The notes beneath the pieces are model-generated. The model was not told the origin of the DNA, searched no databases, and worked only from the letters and a program-made list of their open reading frames with translations. A program made the position numbers and the translations under genes. Positions 1 to 8,304 of a stretch of DNA of 45,212 bases are shown in pieces. The DNA is from Candidatus Bipolaricaulota bacterium (lineage in GTDB: Bacteria > Bipolaricaulota > Bipolaricaulia > RBG-16-55-9 > DRXL01): NCBI GenBank assembly GCA_030550495.1, contig JAUQPG010000011.1, positions 1 to 45,212 of the forward strand. The letters run 5' to 3'. Numbering within the stretch: the first letter of the stretch is position 1; every line of letters starts with the position of its first letter.

Positions 1-214
1 CTCATGGAGTTCGCCCAGTTTTCAAAGATCACAGAGTCACTTCATTATAAGAAGCGCATGGAAAAAGTCAAATGCTCACGAAGGGCTTGCGAGAAATCCT
101 AAGATCGCCCTGTGGACTTCGTCAGGGCGCTCGCGTGGCGCCCAGTAGCCACAGTGGGGAATAGCCTGGCTCACTGAATGCACAGCGTGTCTAGGTAAGG
201 CCATCGTTTCTGAG
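1..214. other. Window edge, no confident gene
   Basis: Frame 1 on the + strand is open from the window edge to a TAA at 100-102 and ends in a lysine-rich tail. It could be the last 33 codons of a gene that starts outside the window, but nothing else supports it. Positions 125-143 can form a short GGGCGC/GCGCCC stem with a 7-base loop and no U-tract. Nothing else is recognisable before the lipoprotein stop at 215. Confidence 0.2.
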
Positions 215-1639
215 TCATTTATCTTTATTGTGCAGCTCTTGGAGTGCTTGTTCGAGCTTTCGCACACGTTCCCCAAGGTGTCGCACCGCCTGGCGCAGCG
301 CGTCGAGCTGCAGCTGCATCGTCAGCATGGGCAGATAATTCGCTCGCTCCCCTGTCTCGACGTCCTGCACCCACAGGGCCGGCTGCACCCCCATGGGGAG
401 CTTTTCGTCCTCCATCTCTAGACGAAATTGCACATACACCAGATGAGCGTCGTCGAGCCAGAGGGGGAAGAGCCAACCGTTCGTCTGCTGCGCGAGCGGC
501 TTCACCCCGTCTTCTGTGGCCAGATAGAGCGTCGACTGGAGGAAAAACTCTATTCCCATACGATAGCTGACGAGTGTGAACGCCACGCGCTGCCCATCGG
601 GAGAGACGGCCAGCTCATGAACGGCTTCTCCTTGGGGAAGCTCGAAGAGGAGCTGACGCGCCCCAGAGGTCAGCTCAACTTTGTAGAGCCCCAAGCGAAG
701 ATCCTGAGCTGTGCGCGGTGACAGCGTCATCAGATTCGTATAATAAAGCGTCTGGCCATCGGGGGAGAGCGCCAGCGGCCCTGGACCATAAACGCTCTCC
801 GGATACGAAGAATCCTGAGGAACCCCATAGAACCAGATGTCTCTGACCAAGACCGTCTCTTCAGCTGTGGCCAGGTCGTAGCGCACGATCATCCCTACGG
901 GGTATTGTTGATTACCCATCTGGACAGGGCGTTCTGGCTTCTGGCGCGCAAGCAGCAACGCTTTGCTATCGGCAGTCCAGTTGACGCGAGTCAGATAGAC
1001 CGTGGGCAAGGCCGCGATCTCCTTGGGAGGATCTTGCTCAAGATCTAGAATGACGACGGTAAACTGCTGGAAATCGTAGCCCCTAGACTCTCGCAAGAAT
1101 GCCATGTATCGTCCATGGGGCGAGGGAGCGAGGGCGCTTATGGAACCCTTGAAGTCTGCCCAGAGCCGCTGTGTGTTGTGGAGTGACAACGGCTTGAGCT
1201 GCAGGAGCAGGCTCGGGTCATAGACCAAGCGCTCTATGTCGTCGAAGTTCATAGGGATTCTGTAGATTTTTCGAGAGTCTCCAATCACATAGAGCACGTC
1301 GTCGGCGCCCCAGCGAGGCCACGACAAGTCCTCCGAAGGGTCTTCAATCACCGAGAGGGTGACTCCCAATGCCGGATGGAAGAGCAAAATCTTGCTTGTG
1401 AGGTCTTGGGGCTTTTGCGGGGGCGGGAACGGGGCACGGCTCCCGGTGAAGACGACCCACCCCTGGGGATGGACGTCCGCCCACAGTGAGACCGTCCGGG
1501 GAACGTAGACCCCGCAGCCGCCAACGATGAGACTCGCAAACACTAAGAGCGCTGACACCAAGACTAAGACCCTGCTTTGGCATAGCGCTGCTAGAAGTCC
1601 CACATTCGCCCTAGCCTTCAAAAATTTCAGCACGTGCAT
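215..1639 (-). CDS. Lipoprotein with TolB/WD40-like beta-propeller
   Basis: Exported lipoprotein of about 474 residues. The N-terminus has a basic start, a hydrophobic segment and a lipobox ending LIVGGC, so it should be lipidated and membrane-anchored. The rest contains repeated PD40-type motifs (SPDGQTLYY, SPDGQRVAF), typical of TolB-like six-bladed propellers. The C-terminus (about the last 35 residues) is a leucine/glutamine-rich probable coiled coil. I start at ATG 1639 because GGGAGG (1645-1650) lies 5 bases upstream; a TTG start at 1660 would place that ribosome site inside the gene. It is transcribed away from the amidohydrolase operon. The ligand or partner is unknown; such propellers usually mediate protein contacts. 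The fold call is confident, the function is not. Confidence 0.75.
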   Translation of the reverse strand: MHVLKFLKARANVGLLAALCQSRVLVLVSALLVFASLIVGGCGVYVPRTVSLWADVHPQGWVVFTGSRAPFPPPQKPQDLTSKILLFHPALGVTLSVIEDPSEDLSWPRWGADDVLYVIGDSRKIYRIPMNFDDIERLVYDPSLLLQLKPLSLHNTQRLWADFKGSISALAPSPHGRYMAFLRESRGYDFQQFTVVILDLEQDPPKEIAALPTVYLTRVNWTADSKALLLARQKPERPVQMGNQQYPVGMIVRYDLATAEETVLVRDIWFYGVPQDSSYPESVYGPGPLALSPDGQTLYYTNLMTLSPRTAQDLRLGLYKVELTSGARQLLFELPQGEAVHELAVSPDGQRVAFTLVSYRMGIEFFLQSTLYLATEDGVKPLAQQTNGWLFPLWLDDAHLVYVQFRLEMEDEKLPMGVQPALWVQDVETGERANYLPMLTMQLQLDALRQAVRHLGERVRKLEQALQELHNKDK

Positions 1640-1687
1640 AGGAGCCTCCCTTCTTGTCAAGGCTAGTTTATTACAGATATGCTATCC

Positions 1688-1716
1688 CTGCCAAGTACTC
1701 TCAAGATTGCTATAAT
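1688..1716 (+). promoter_or_regulatory. Predicted promoter, possibly leaderless
   Basis: A perfect TATAAT lies at 1711-1716, 17 bases after CTGCCA at 1688-1693 (4 of 6 to TTGACA). Transcription would begin near 1723-1724, exactly at an in-frame GTG of the amidohydrolase. A second weaker candidate is TTGTCA at 1654-1659 with TATGCT at 1678-1683 (18-base spacer). Confidence 0.45.
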
Positions 1717-1723
1717 CGCTGTG

Positions 1724-3247
1724 GTGATCGTCGTGCTCGCTGCTGATCTCGTTATTTTGAACGCAAATATCTACGTCTCATCGGGGCGCGTGCAAGCGCT
1801 CGCCGTGCGCGACGGCAAGATCGTCGCTGTGGGGAAAAACGAAGAGATCAGAAAGCTCGCTGGGCCAAAGACACAGATTGAAGACCTTCAGGGAAAGACG
1901 GTGCTCCCCGGATTTATTGACGCGCACATGCACTTAGTCAGTGTGGGGCTGCGCGAGTCTGGGTATTATTTAGATTTAAGCCAGGCTCGCTCTTTAAGTG
2001 AAGCCCTTGAGTTAGTGCGAGCACGAGTGAAGCAAACTGAAAAGTCTCAATGGGTGCTGGGGCGCGGCTGGGACGAGTCCCGCTGGCCAGAGCGCCGTTA
2101 TATCACTAAAGCCGACTTGGACAAGATCGCTCCCCAACACCCAGTAGCCCTGATTCGAGTCTGCGGGCATATTCTCTGCGCGAATAGCGTAGCTCTTCGG
2201 AAGATCGCCGTGACACCGCGCGCTGGAGAGTTCGATGACGCTTTGGGGCTGCTGCGTGAAGAGACGGCGTGGGCGTTCTTGCAAAAGCTTCAGCCGTCAG
2301 ACGAGCAGCTCCAAGCAGCGATTCTAGCTGGGATAAAGCTCGCGCATAGGCTCGGCGTGACAGCGATTCACGATATCGCCAAGCCCGAGCACATCCGATC
2401 TTACACAGTCTTGCACCAAGCTCAGCAACTGCAGTTACGCGTACGCCTTAACCTCGAAGCCCAGCACTTAGATCATCTGATTGCGCTAGGCTTGCGTACC
2501 GGCTTTGGGGACGACTTCGTAAAACTTGGCGCGATCAAATTTTTCGCTGACGGCTCGATTGGCGCGCGCAATGCTGCTCTGCACAAACCCTATCGCGATG
2601 CTGACAGCTTCGGCAAACTCAACTACGACCAGAGTGAGCTGAATCGTCTTGTGAAGCGCGCTCACGATCACGGCTTTCAAATTATGATCCACGCCATCGG
2701 CGACCGGGCCATTGACGCTGCGCTCGAAGCCCTCGCTTACGCCAAAGCAACCCCAGAGCGCCGGCACAGGATCGAGCACGCCGAACTGTTAAGTGACTCT
2801 CAGATCGCCCGTATGAAAGAGCTAGGGATCATCGCGTCGATGCAGCCCAATTTTCTCCAATGGAGCGGCCCTGGAGGGCTCTACGAGACGCGCCTTGGCC
2901 CAGAGCGAGACGCTCAGATCGATCCACATCGCAGAGTCCTCGACGCCGGAGTACAGTTAGCATTCGGTTCTGACGGAATGCCCTTCAGCCCGCTCTATGG
3001 GATTCATTGCGCTGTCCATGCGCCGCATCCTAATCAAAGAGTCTCAGTTGAAGAAGCTATTCGCGCCTACACGCTTGGCGCAGCCTTCGCAGGGTTTGAA
3101 GAAAATTTGTTGGGCTCACTAGAACCGGGCAAGCTCGCCGACTTCATCGTGCTCTCAAAAGATCCCACTCACTCTGAGAATATCTCGGAGATCAAGGTTG
3201 AGAAGACGTATCTAGCAGGCCAGTGCGTCTTCGAGTATGATAACTGA
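1724..3247 (+). CDS. YtcJ-like metal-dependent amidohydrolase
   Basis: Member of the amidohydrolase superfamily (Amidohydro_3, YtcJ-like), TIM-barrel hydrolases of unknown natural substrate. Visible marks are the metal motif GFIDAHMH near the N-terminus, a later IHDIAKP segment, the MIHAIGDRAID motif, HRIEHAELL, and LAFGSDGMPF with the late catalytic aspartate. Length (507 residues) fits the family. The start is uncertain: ATG 1679 adds a hydrophobic stretch but has no ribosome site; the family normally begins close to ADLVILNANIY, which favours GTG 1724 or 1733. GTG 1724 coincides with the predicted transcription start. First gene of a five-gene operon; it ends 2 bases before the nucleotidyltransferase. 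No pathway link to its neighbours is evident. Confidence 0.85.
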   Translation: MIVVLAADLVILNANIYVSSGRVQALAVRDGKIVAVGKNEEIRKLAGPKTQIEDLQGKTVLPGFIDAHMHLVSVGLRESGYYLDLSQARSLSEALELVRARVKQTEKSQWVLGRGWDESRWPERRYITKADLDKIAPQHPVALIRVCGHILCANSVALRKIAVTPRAGEFDDALGLLREETAWAFLQKLQPSDEQLQAAILAGIKLAHRLGVTAIHDIAKPEHIRSYTVLHQAQQLQLRVRLNLEAQHLDHLIALGLRTGFGDDFVKLGAIKFFADGSIGARNAALHKPYRDADSFGKLNYDQSELNRLVKRAHDHGFQIMIHAIGDRAIDAALEALAYAKATPERRHRIEHAELLSDSQIARMKELGIIASMQPNFLQWSGPGGLYETRLGPERDAQIDPHRRVLDAGVQLAFGSDGMPFSPLYGIHCAVHAPHPNQRVSVEEAIRAYTLGAAFAGFEENLLGSLEPGKLADFIVLSKDPTHSENISEIKVEKTYLAGQCVFEYDN

Positions 3248-3249
3248 GT

Positions 3250-4314
3250 ATGAAAGCCATCGTTCTCTGCGCCGGTGAGGGCACGCGGATGCGCCCGCTC
3301 ACCTACGCCAGCGCGAAACACTTGATCCCTGTGGCAAATAAGCCCGTGATCTTTTACAGTATTGAAGCGATCGCCCAAGCGGGCATTAAAGAGCTAGGGA
3401 TTGTCGTGAGCCCGCACCGCGAAGAAGAATTTAAACTCACGGTGGGCGACGGCTCACGCTGGGGTTTGAAAATCTCATATATCTTGCAGCATCAGCCTAA
3501 GGGGCTGGCACACGCTGTCAGCTGCGCTCACGAGTTCGTCGGGCGTGAGCCGTTTCTCGTCTATCTTGGTGATAATCTGTTAGAGCACGGTGTCACGAGC
3601 TTTGTGAGGGAGTTCGAGCGCGGGCACGCTAACGCTTCTATTGTGCTCTATGAAGTCGAAGACCCACGCAACTTCGGGGTGGCCCAGCTCAAAGATGGGC
3701 AAGTTATCCGAGTCATTGAGAAACCTCAAGATCCTCTAAGCAATCTCGCGATCGTCGGCGTCTATCTCTTCGACGAGAAGATCTTCGAAGCTATTCGTGA
3801 GATCAAGCCCAGCTGGCGCGACGAGTTAGAGATTACAGACGCGATCCAGAGACTGATAGACAAGGGCTATCGCGTGACGCCCCATTTAGTTCAGGGCTGG
3901 TGGAAGGACGTGGGCAAACCCGACGACATGCTCCACGCCAACAGATTATTATTAGAGCGCATTGCGACCCAGATTGATGGGGAGCTTGACGCGCGCTCGC
4001 AAATCAAAGGGCGGGTGCAAGTTGCTGCGGGCGCGAAAATTATAAACTCGGAGCTGCGCGGCCCGCTCGTGATCGGCGAGGGCGCAGTGATCGAAGACTC
4101 TTTTGTTGGGCCGTTTACGGCCATCGGCCCGCGCGTCGTGGTGCGCCAAAGTGAGATCGAGTACAGCATTGTGATGGAGGGGTCGCAGATTGAGGGCATT
4201 GGGCGGGTTGATCACAGTTTAATAGGGCGCAACGTCCAGATCAGCAAGAAGGATCGTCGCCCTGAGGCCCTCACCTTCGTGCTTGCGGACAACAGCCAGA
4301 TCAAGTTAATATGA
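3250..4314 (+). CDS. rmlA: Glucose-1-phosphate thymidylyltransferase-like enzyme, long form
   Basis: Nucleotidyltransferase that joins a sugar 1-phosphate to a nucleoside triphosphate, giving an activated sugar for polysaccharide or antibiotic-like sugar synthesis. The first ~235 residues are the catalytic Rossmann-like domain: the pyrophosphorylase signature GEGTRMRPLT (about 9-18), YLGDN near 112-116, and the GWWKDVGKPDDM segment. The C-terminal ~110 residues form a left-handed beta-helix of hexapeptide-like repeats (VIGEGAVIEDSFVG). This layout matches the long RmlA form (TIGR01208/StrD-like), common in archaea and thermophiles, rather than short RmlA. Thymidylyl specificity is inferred from the family; a GlmU-like uridylyl activity is the main alternative. 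It starts 2 bases after the previous stop, with no clear ribosome site, so coupling is likely. Confidence 0.8.
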   Translation: MKAIVLCAGEGTRMRPLTYASAKHLIPVANKPVIFYSIEAIAQAGIKELGIVVSPHREEEFKLTVGDGSRWGLKISYILQHQPKGLAHAVSCAHEFVGREPFLVYLGDNLLEHGVTSFVREFERGHANASIVLYEVEDPRNFGVAQLKDGQVIRVIEKPQDPLSNLAIVGVYLFDEKIFEAIREIKPSWRDELEITDAIQRLIDKGYRVTPHLVQGWWKDVGKPDDMLHANRLLLERIATQIDGELDARSQIKGRVQVAAGAKIINSELRGPLVIGEGAVIEDSFVGPFTAIGPRVVVRQSEIEYSIVMEGSQIEGIGRVDHSLIGRNVQISKKDRRPEALTFVLADNSQIKLI

Positions 4315-4325
4315 AGGAGGTTCTC

Positions 4326-5426
4326 ATGAAGGTCACGATCAGTGCGATCAAAGCCGACATCGGCGCGATTGCCGGACATATCTGCCCCAGCCCCGGCGTC
4401 GTCAACGCTGTCACGGAGTTCGTCAAGAAGAACGCCAAGGGACTCTTAATAGACTATTATATCGGCTACTGCGGCGACGATATTCATATCTTAATGACGC
4501 ACCAGAGGGGCGTCGGGAGCGCAGAGATTCACGGCTTAGCCTGGGAGGCATTTAAGGCCGGCACAGCCGTCGCCAAAGCCGAGGGCCTCTACGGCGCGGG
4601 GCAAGATCTGCTCAAAGACAGCTTCTCTGGGAACGTGCGCGGGCTTGGTCCTGGCGTCGCCGAAATGGAGATCGAAGAGCGCCCCGCCGAGCCGTTCTTG
4701 TTCTTCGCAGCTGATAAGACCGAGCCAGGAGCGTTCAATCTTCCGTTGTATTTGGCATTTGCCGACCCGATGTATTGCCCAGGGCTTATGCTCAGCCCGA
4801 CGATGGCCGCAGGGTTCTCTTTTACGATCATGGACGTCAACTATACTGAAGGCGACAGAATTATCAAGCTCAACGCCCCAGAAGATCTGTACGATATTGC
4901 AGCCCTCTTGCGCGACAACCATCGCTTTGTGATCGAAAGCATTCACTCGCGCAAGACGGGCGAGATCGCCGTAGCGTGCAGCACGACGAGACTTCATAAT
5001 ATTGCCGGGAAGTACGTGGGCAAGGACGACCCTGTGATGCTCGTGCGGGTGCAGTCGCAGTTTCCCGCGACGGGAGAAGTTTTAGCGCCGTTTGAGATCG
5101 CCCACTACGTTGCGGGTGACTGCCGGGGGAGCCATAACGTCCCGCTCATGCCTGTCAAGAAGAATTCAACTATTGGGTATTTCGACGGCCCGGCGATGGT
5201 GCAGTGTCTTGGGTTCTCCATGAAAGAAGGGAAGCTCGGCACACCCGTGGATATCTTTGATCATCCGTACTGGGACTGGGTGCGCCAGAAAGCCGCCCAA
5301 AAGATGAGTGAGATTCGCCGTCAGGGCTTTTCTGGGCCGGCGATGGTGGGCATGGAAGAATTAGAGTACGGCGGGATTGCCGAGAGACTCCACAGATTAG
5401 AAGAGAAGTTTTCAGTACGAAAGTAA
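4326..5426 (+). CDS. fbp: Fructose-1,6-bisphosphate aldolase/phosphatase (type V)
   Basis: Bifunctional gluconeogenic enzyme that condenses triose phosphates to fructose 1,6-bisphosphate and dephosphorylates it to fructose 6-phosphate in one active site. The protein is 366 residues, as usual. Recognisable residues are the metal ligands Asp11, His18 and Asp51-Asp52 (GYCGDD), the active-site segment GKYVGKDDP with Tyr230 and the Schiff-base Lys233, and the GDCRGSHNVPLMP motif (264-276). The start is ATG 4326, behind GAAGGAGG (4312-4319); an upstream in-frame ATG at 4311 would place that site inside the gene. Fourth from the end of the five-gene operon is the nucleotidyltransferase; the phosphoribosyltransferase follows with no gap. 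The enzyme is typical of archaea and a few deep-branching, often autotrophic or thermophilic, bacteria. Confidence 0.95.
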   Translation: MKVTISAIKADIGAIAGHICPSPGVVNAVTEFVKKNAKGLLIDYYIGYCGDDIHILMTHQRGVGSAEIHGLAWEAFKAGTAVAKAEGLYGAGQDLLKDSFSGNVRGLGPGVAEMEIEERPAEPFLFFAADKTEPGAFNLPLYLAFADPMYCPGLMLSPTMAAGFSFTIMDVNYTEGDRIIKLNAPEDLYDIAALLRDNHRFVIESIHSRKTGEIAVACSTTRLHNIAGKYVGKDDPVMLVRVQSQFPATGEVLAPFEIAHYVAGDCRGSHNVPLMPVKKNSTIGYFDGPAMVQCLGFSMKEGKLGTPVDIFDHPYWDWVRQKAAQKMSEIRRQGFSGPAMVGMEELEYGGIAERLHRLEEKFSVRK

Positions 5427-5990
5427 ATGCATAACGACCTCGAGCGCATTCTGTTTACAGAATCTCAGATCGCTCAGCGGGTGCGGGAGCTGGGCGAGCA
5501 GATCTCCCGTGATTACGAAAAGCTCTTGGGCGATAAAATCTTTCGCGAGCCGCCCATCGCTGTTGGACTGCTGCGCGGCGCCGTGATCTTCTTGGCTGAC
5601 TTAGCCCGCGCTATGCGCATTCCCGTTGAGCTTGCTTTTATGGCCATCTCCAGCTACGGCATGAGCTCCTCTCCGGGCGAGGTGCGCGTCGTCAAGGACT
5701 TAGAGATCTCCGTTGCGGGAAGGCATATTCTGATCGTCGAAGACATCGTCGACACGGGGCAGACGCTGGCGCATCTCACTGAGCTATTGAACGCTCGTCA
5801 CCCGGCGAGCGTGAGAGTCTGCGCGCTGCTCGATAAGACCCCGCGCCGTACCCGAACTGTCAAGCTCGATTATGTCGGGTTCACCCTCACCGAAGATGCG
5901 TTCGTCGTCGGCTACGGCCTAGACTATGCCGAACGATACAGAAACCTCCCGTACATCGCGGCGCTGAAGAAGAGCGCCATCACACGCTAA
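5427..5990 (+). CDS. hpt: Hypoxanthine phosphoribosyltransferase
   Basis: Purine salvage enzyme that transfers the phosphoribosyl group of PRPP to hypoxanthine or guanine. The PRPP-binding signature ILIVEDIVDTGQTL lies around residues 99-112, with the acidic pair of the family. Upstream is the flexible-loop region (SSYGMSSSPGEVRV) and downstream the base-contact segment (LDYVGFTLTEDAFVVGYGLDYAERYRN is split across residues 147-173). The length of 187 residues is normal. ATG 5427 immediately follows the fbp stop codon with no good ribosome site, so it is probably translated by coupling. Position in the operon offers no special clue; nucleotide salvage beside gluconeogenesis is unremarkable. 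Confidence 0.93.
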   Translation: MHNDLERILFTESQIAQRVRELGEQISRDYEKLLGDKIFREPPIAVGLLRGAVIFLADLARAMRIPVELAFMAISSYGMSSSPGEVRVVKDLEISVAGRHILIVEDIVDTGQTLAHLTELLNARHPASVRVCALLDKTPRRTRTVKLDYVGFTLTEDAFVVGYGLDYAERYRNLPYIAALKKSAITR

Positions 5991-5997
5991 GCTTACC

Positions 5998-6993
5998 ATG
6001 GGCTTCTACACGTTGGGCATCGAGACTTCGTGTGACGAGACGAGCGTCGCTGTGCTGCGCGACGAGCGAGAGATCCTTTCTAATATCGTCTACTCCCAGG
6101 CGCACTTGCACGAGAAATACGGGGGCGTCGTCCCCGAAGTCGCCTCGCGCAATCATATTAAGAAGCTCCCGTTTGTCGTTAAGGAAGCCCTTGACCAAGC
6201 TGGGATTGATTTTTCGGATATCTCGCTCGTGGGCGCGACGTATGGCCCAGGGCTGGTCGGCCCGCTCCTGGTCGGGCTCTCGTATGCCAAAGCCGTCGCG
6301 TATGCGCTGAAAAAGCCGTTCGTCGGCGTCAACCATTTGGAGGGGCATATCTTCGCGCACTACTTAGAGAATCCCGATGCGCCCCCGCCGTTTCTGGCGC
6401 TCATCGTCTCTGGAGGACACACGATCTTAGCCGAAGTGCGTGCTTACGGTGAGTACGAGGTCTTAGGCGAGACACGCGACGACGCCGCCGGCGAAGCGTT
6501 CGACAAAGTCGGGAAGCTCTTGGGCTTGGGCTATCCCGCCGGAGCTGCGTTAGATAAGTTAGCGCGTCAGGGTAACCCCAAAGCGATTGCCCTGCCCAGA
6601 CCGATGCTCGACTCAGACTCTTTCGAGTTTAGCTTCGCTGGACTGAAGACTGCGATTGTCTATTATTTGCGTGATCACCCCGAAGCTGACAGAGCTGACG
6701 TCGCGGCGTCCTTTCAGGAAGCTGTCGTAGACGTCTTGGTCGAGAAGACAGTGCGCGCAGCGCGAGAGCTGCATGTCAAGAGAATTATTGTCGTGGGCGG
6801 GGTGGCCGCCAACTCTCGCTTGCGCGAGCGCTTTCTCGCTCAGAAAAATTTTGAAGTCTTCTTCCCCGCGATGGAGCTCTGCACCGACAACGCTGCGATG
6901 ATCGCGGCGTGCGCAGCGTTCCGGCACAGGGCACTTGGACAGAGCGATGCGCTCGATTTGGCGCCTCAGCCGGGTCTAGCTCTCGGTTCCTAA
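5998..6993 (+). CDS. tsaD: tRNA threonylcarbamoyladenosine transferase TsaD
   Basis: Catalytic subunit of the complex that transfers threonylcarbamoyl from TC-AMP to A37 of ANN-decoding tRNAs (t6A). It belongs to the ASKHA fold. Visible: GIETSCDETSVAV at the N-terminus, the metal-binding HLEGH at His113/His117, SGGHT near 140, the GEAFDKVGKLLGL segment, and the C-terminal TDNAAMIA motif. The length of 331 residues and the motif details are those of bacterial TsaD, not archaeal Kae1 fused to Bud32. It is the last gene of the operon. Its 3' end overlaps the convergent pus10 gene by 18 bases, so two tRNA modification genes meet tail to tail. Confidence 0.96.
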   Translation: MGFYTLGIETSCDETSVAVLRDEREILSNIVYSQAHLHEKYGGVVPEVASRNHIKKLPFVVKEALDQAGIDFSDISLVGATYGPGLVGPLLVGLSYAKAVAYALKKPFVGVNHLEGHIFAHYLENPDAPPPFLALIVSGGHTILAEVRAYGEYEVLGETRDDAAGEAFDKVGKLLGLGYPAGAALDKLARQGNPKAIALPRPMLDSDSFEFSFAGLKTAIVYYLRDHPEADRADVAASFQEAVVDVLVEKTVRAARELHVKRIIVVGGVAANSRLRERFLAQKNFEVFFPAMELCTDNAAMIAACAAFRHRALGQSDALDLAPQPGLALGS

Positions 6994-8226
6994 AAAATCC
7001 CCGCGCACCTCAAGCACGTCGAGCTCCGTTACTTCTGCTGATGTGCCCACTAGCTCGCTCACGCTTGGCCGTGTCCGCCCACCGTCCCCAGAGATCAGCT
7101 CTTTGATGTACAGGCCCCCTTCGCCGTGAATCGTGAGAACGGCTTCTGTAGGGCTCAGCAGTTTCCCGGAGATCTCTAGAACGCGCCGCGTGCGCACTAA
7201 GTCCGCGCGACGATGCGCTACACGCGTGGGTGTGCGTTGCTCGATCGTCGCGCCGCGCAAGCGTTTGAGGGCCTCCTCTAATTGGGTGAGGGTGATCGGC
7301 TCGGCAAAGCGTACCTTGGCTTCGTAGACTTTTTCGGCTTCGGTGTTTTTCAGGCGCTCGATGACCGAACCCTTGACAAACTGCAATGCGTTCACTTCGA
7401 CCTTTCCCGCAGCGCTTTGATTAATCTCTTGTTGGAGCTGCTCCAGGTCGAGCGTGCGCACCTTGGGCTCTTTGATCTCGATGACGAACGGGCGGCCCGT
7501 GCCCAGCATGAGCGCATCGATATCTTCGCGACCCGCGCCGTGAAATGCCGTACCGCTGCCGCGCGTCGCCCGTAACAATGGCAGCCCGATCAGCTCCTCG
7601 ACGCTCTCTTGGTACATCTTGCCTGTGAAGTGACAGCGTGCACAGCCACGCCCGCGACACTCCCGACAGGGCCATTTGGTCTGAGGAATCGTGCGCACAA
7701 ATTTCTTGTAACGTCCGTAGATGAAGAGTGAGTTGATCTGAAGAGTGAGCGTGGAGCTCTCCAGGTCCATCACGAAAACGATATCGGGTTCAAGAAAGTC
7801 CACGCTCACGCTCTGGCCGCGCTCAGCGAGCATAGCACCGAAGAGCCGTCCCACCTCGCGGTTGAACTCTTGTTTGAACGGCTCGCCCTGCAGCTCGTAG
7901 TGTGCTTTCAGGGCAGACTCAGCGCTCTCTATAGCTGGTGGGACGTGGGTACCCATCAGATACGTGCGGAATTCTATCCCCTCAACGGCAGCTACAGCGC
8001 GCTCGGCCCACTGCCGCACATGAGCGAAGATCCCCCCGCAGACGCGACAGTTCTGCTCGTTCTCAACGAAGATAAACCCCTCCATGTTGAGCACGGTGCG
8101 CAGCGCACGCCCACGTTGGACGTTGCGCAGCCCTCGCCCCAAGTGCGAGAACGCCCGCCCCAAACAATGGTCACAGAGATCACCGTCGGCCAGCATCTGA
8201 CGTGCTTTCTCTAGGAGAACGGACAT
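6976..8226 (-). CDS. pus10: tRNA pseudouridine synthase Pus10
   Basis: Pseudouridine synthase of the Pus10 family, which in archaea forms pseudouridine 54 and 55 in the tRNA T-loop. At 416 residues it has archaeal size. N-terminal CxxC pairs (Cys18/21, Cys60/63) form the accessory zinc site; the middle part corresponds to the THUMP-containing region. A second cluster CRECRGRGCARC spans 187-198. The catalytic motif AGREDIDALMLG lies at 231-242, with the nucleophilic Asp in GREDID; EIKEPK and the C-terminal YIKELISGDGGRTRPS plus LDVLEV are family hallmarks. The usual VRML after GREDxD reads ALML here. Bacteria normally use TruB for position 55, so this gene points to archaeal ancestry or transfer. 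It converges on tsaD and is divergent from the next gene. Confidence 0.9.
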   Translation of the reverse strand: MSVLLEKARQMLADGDLCDHCLGRAFSHLGRGLRNVQRGRALRTVLNMEGFIFVENEQNCRVCGGIFAHVRQWAERAVAAVEGIEFRTYLMGTHVPPAIESAESALKAHYELQGEPFKQEFNREVGRLFGAMLAERGQSVSVDFLEPDIVFVMDLESSTLTLQINSLFIYGRYKKFVRTIPQTKWPCRECRGRGCARCHFTGKMYQESVEELIGLPLLRATRGSGTAFHGAGREDIDALMLGTGRPFVIEIKEPKVRTLDLEQLQQEINQSAAGKVEVNALQFVKGSVIERLKNTEAEKVYEAKVRFAEPITLTQLEEALKRLRGATIEQRTPTRVAHRRADLVRTRRVLEISGKLLSPTEAVLTIHGEGGLYIKELISGDGGRTRPSVSELVGTSAEVTELDVLEVRGDFLGTES

Positions 8227-8304
8227 GCGACCTTGGTCTCCCCCTTCGTCTGGGGTAGATTATATCTCACCGGAGGTCCGCCCTGACAGCGAGGTCTGGG
8301 TCTT

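Noticed and set aside
125-143. GGGCGC/GCGCCC stem near the left edge as a terminator
   Set aside because: Only six pairs with no T-tract on either strand.
76-276. 66-codon minus-strand frame at the window edge
   Set aside because: It overlaps the 3' end of the lipoprotein gene on the same strand, has no ribosome site and no recognisable pattern.
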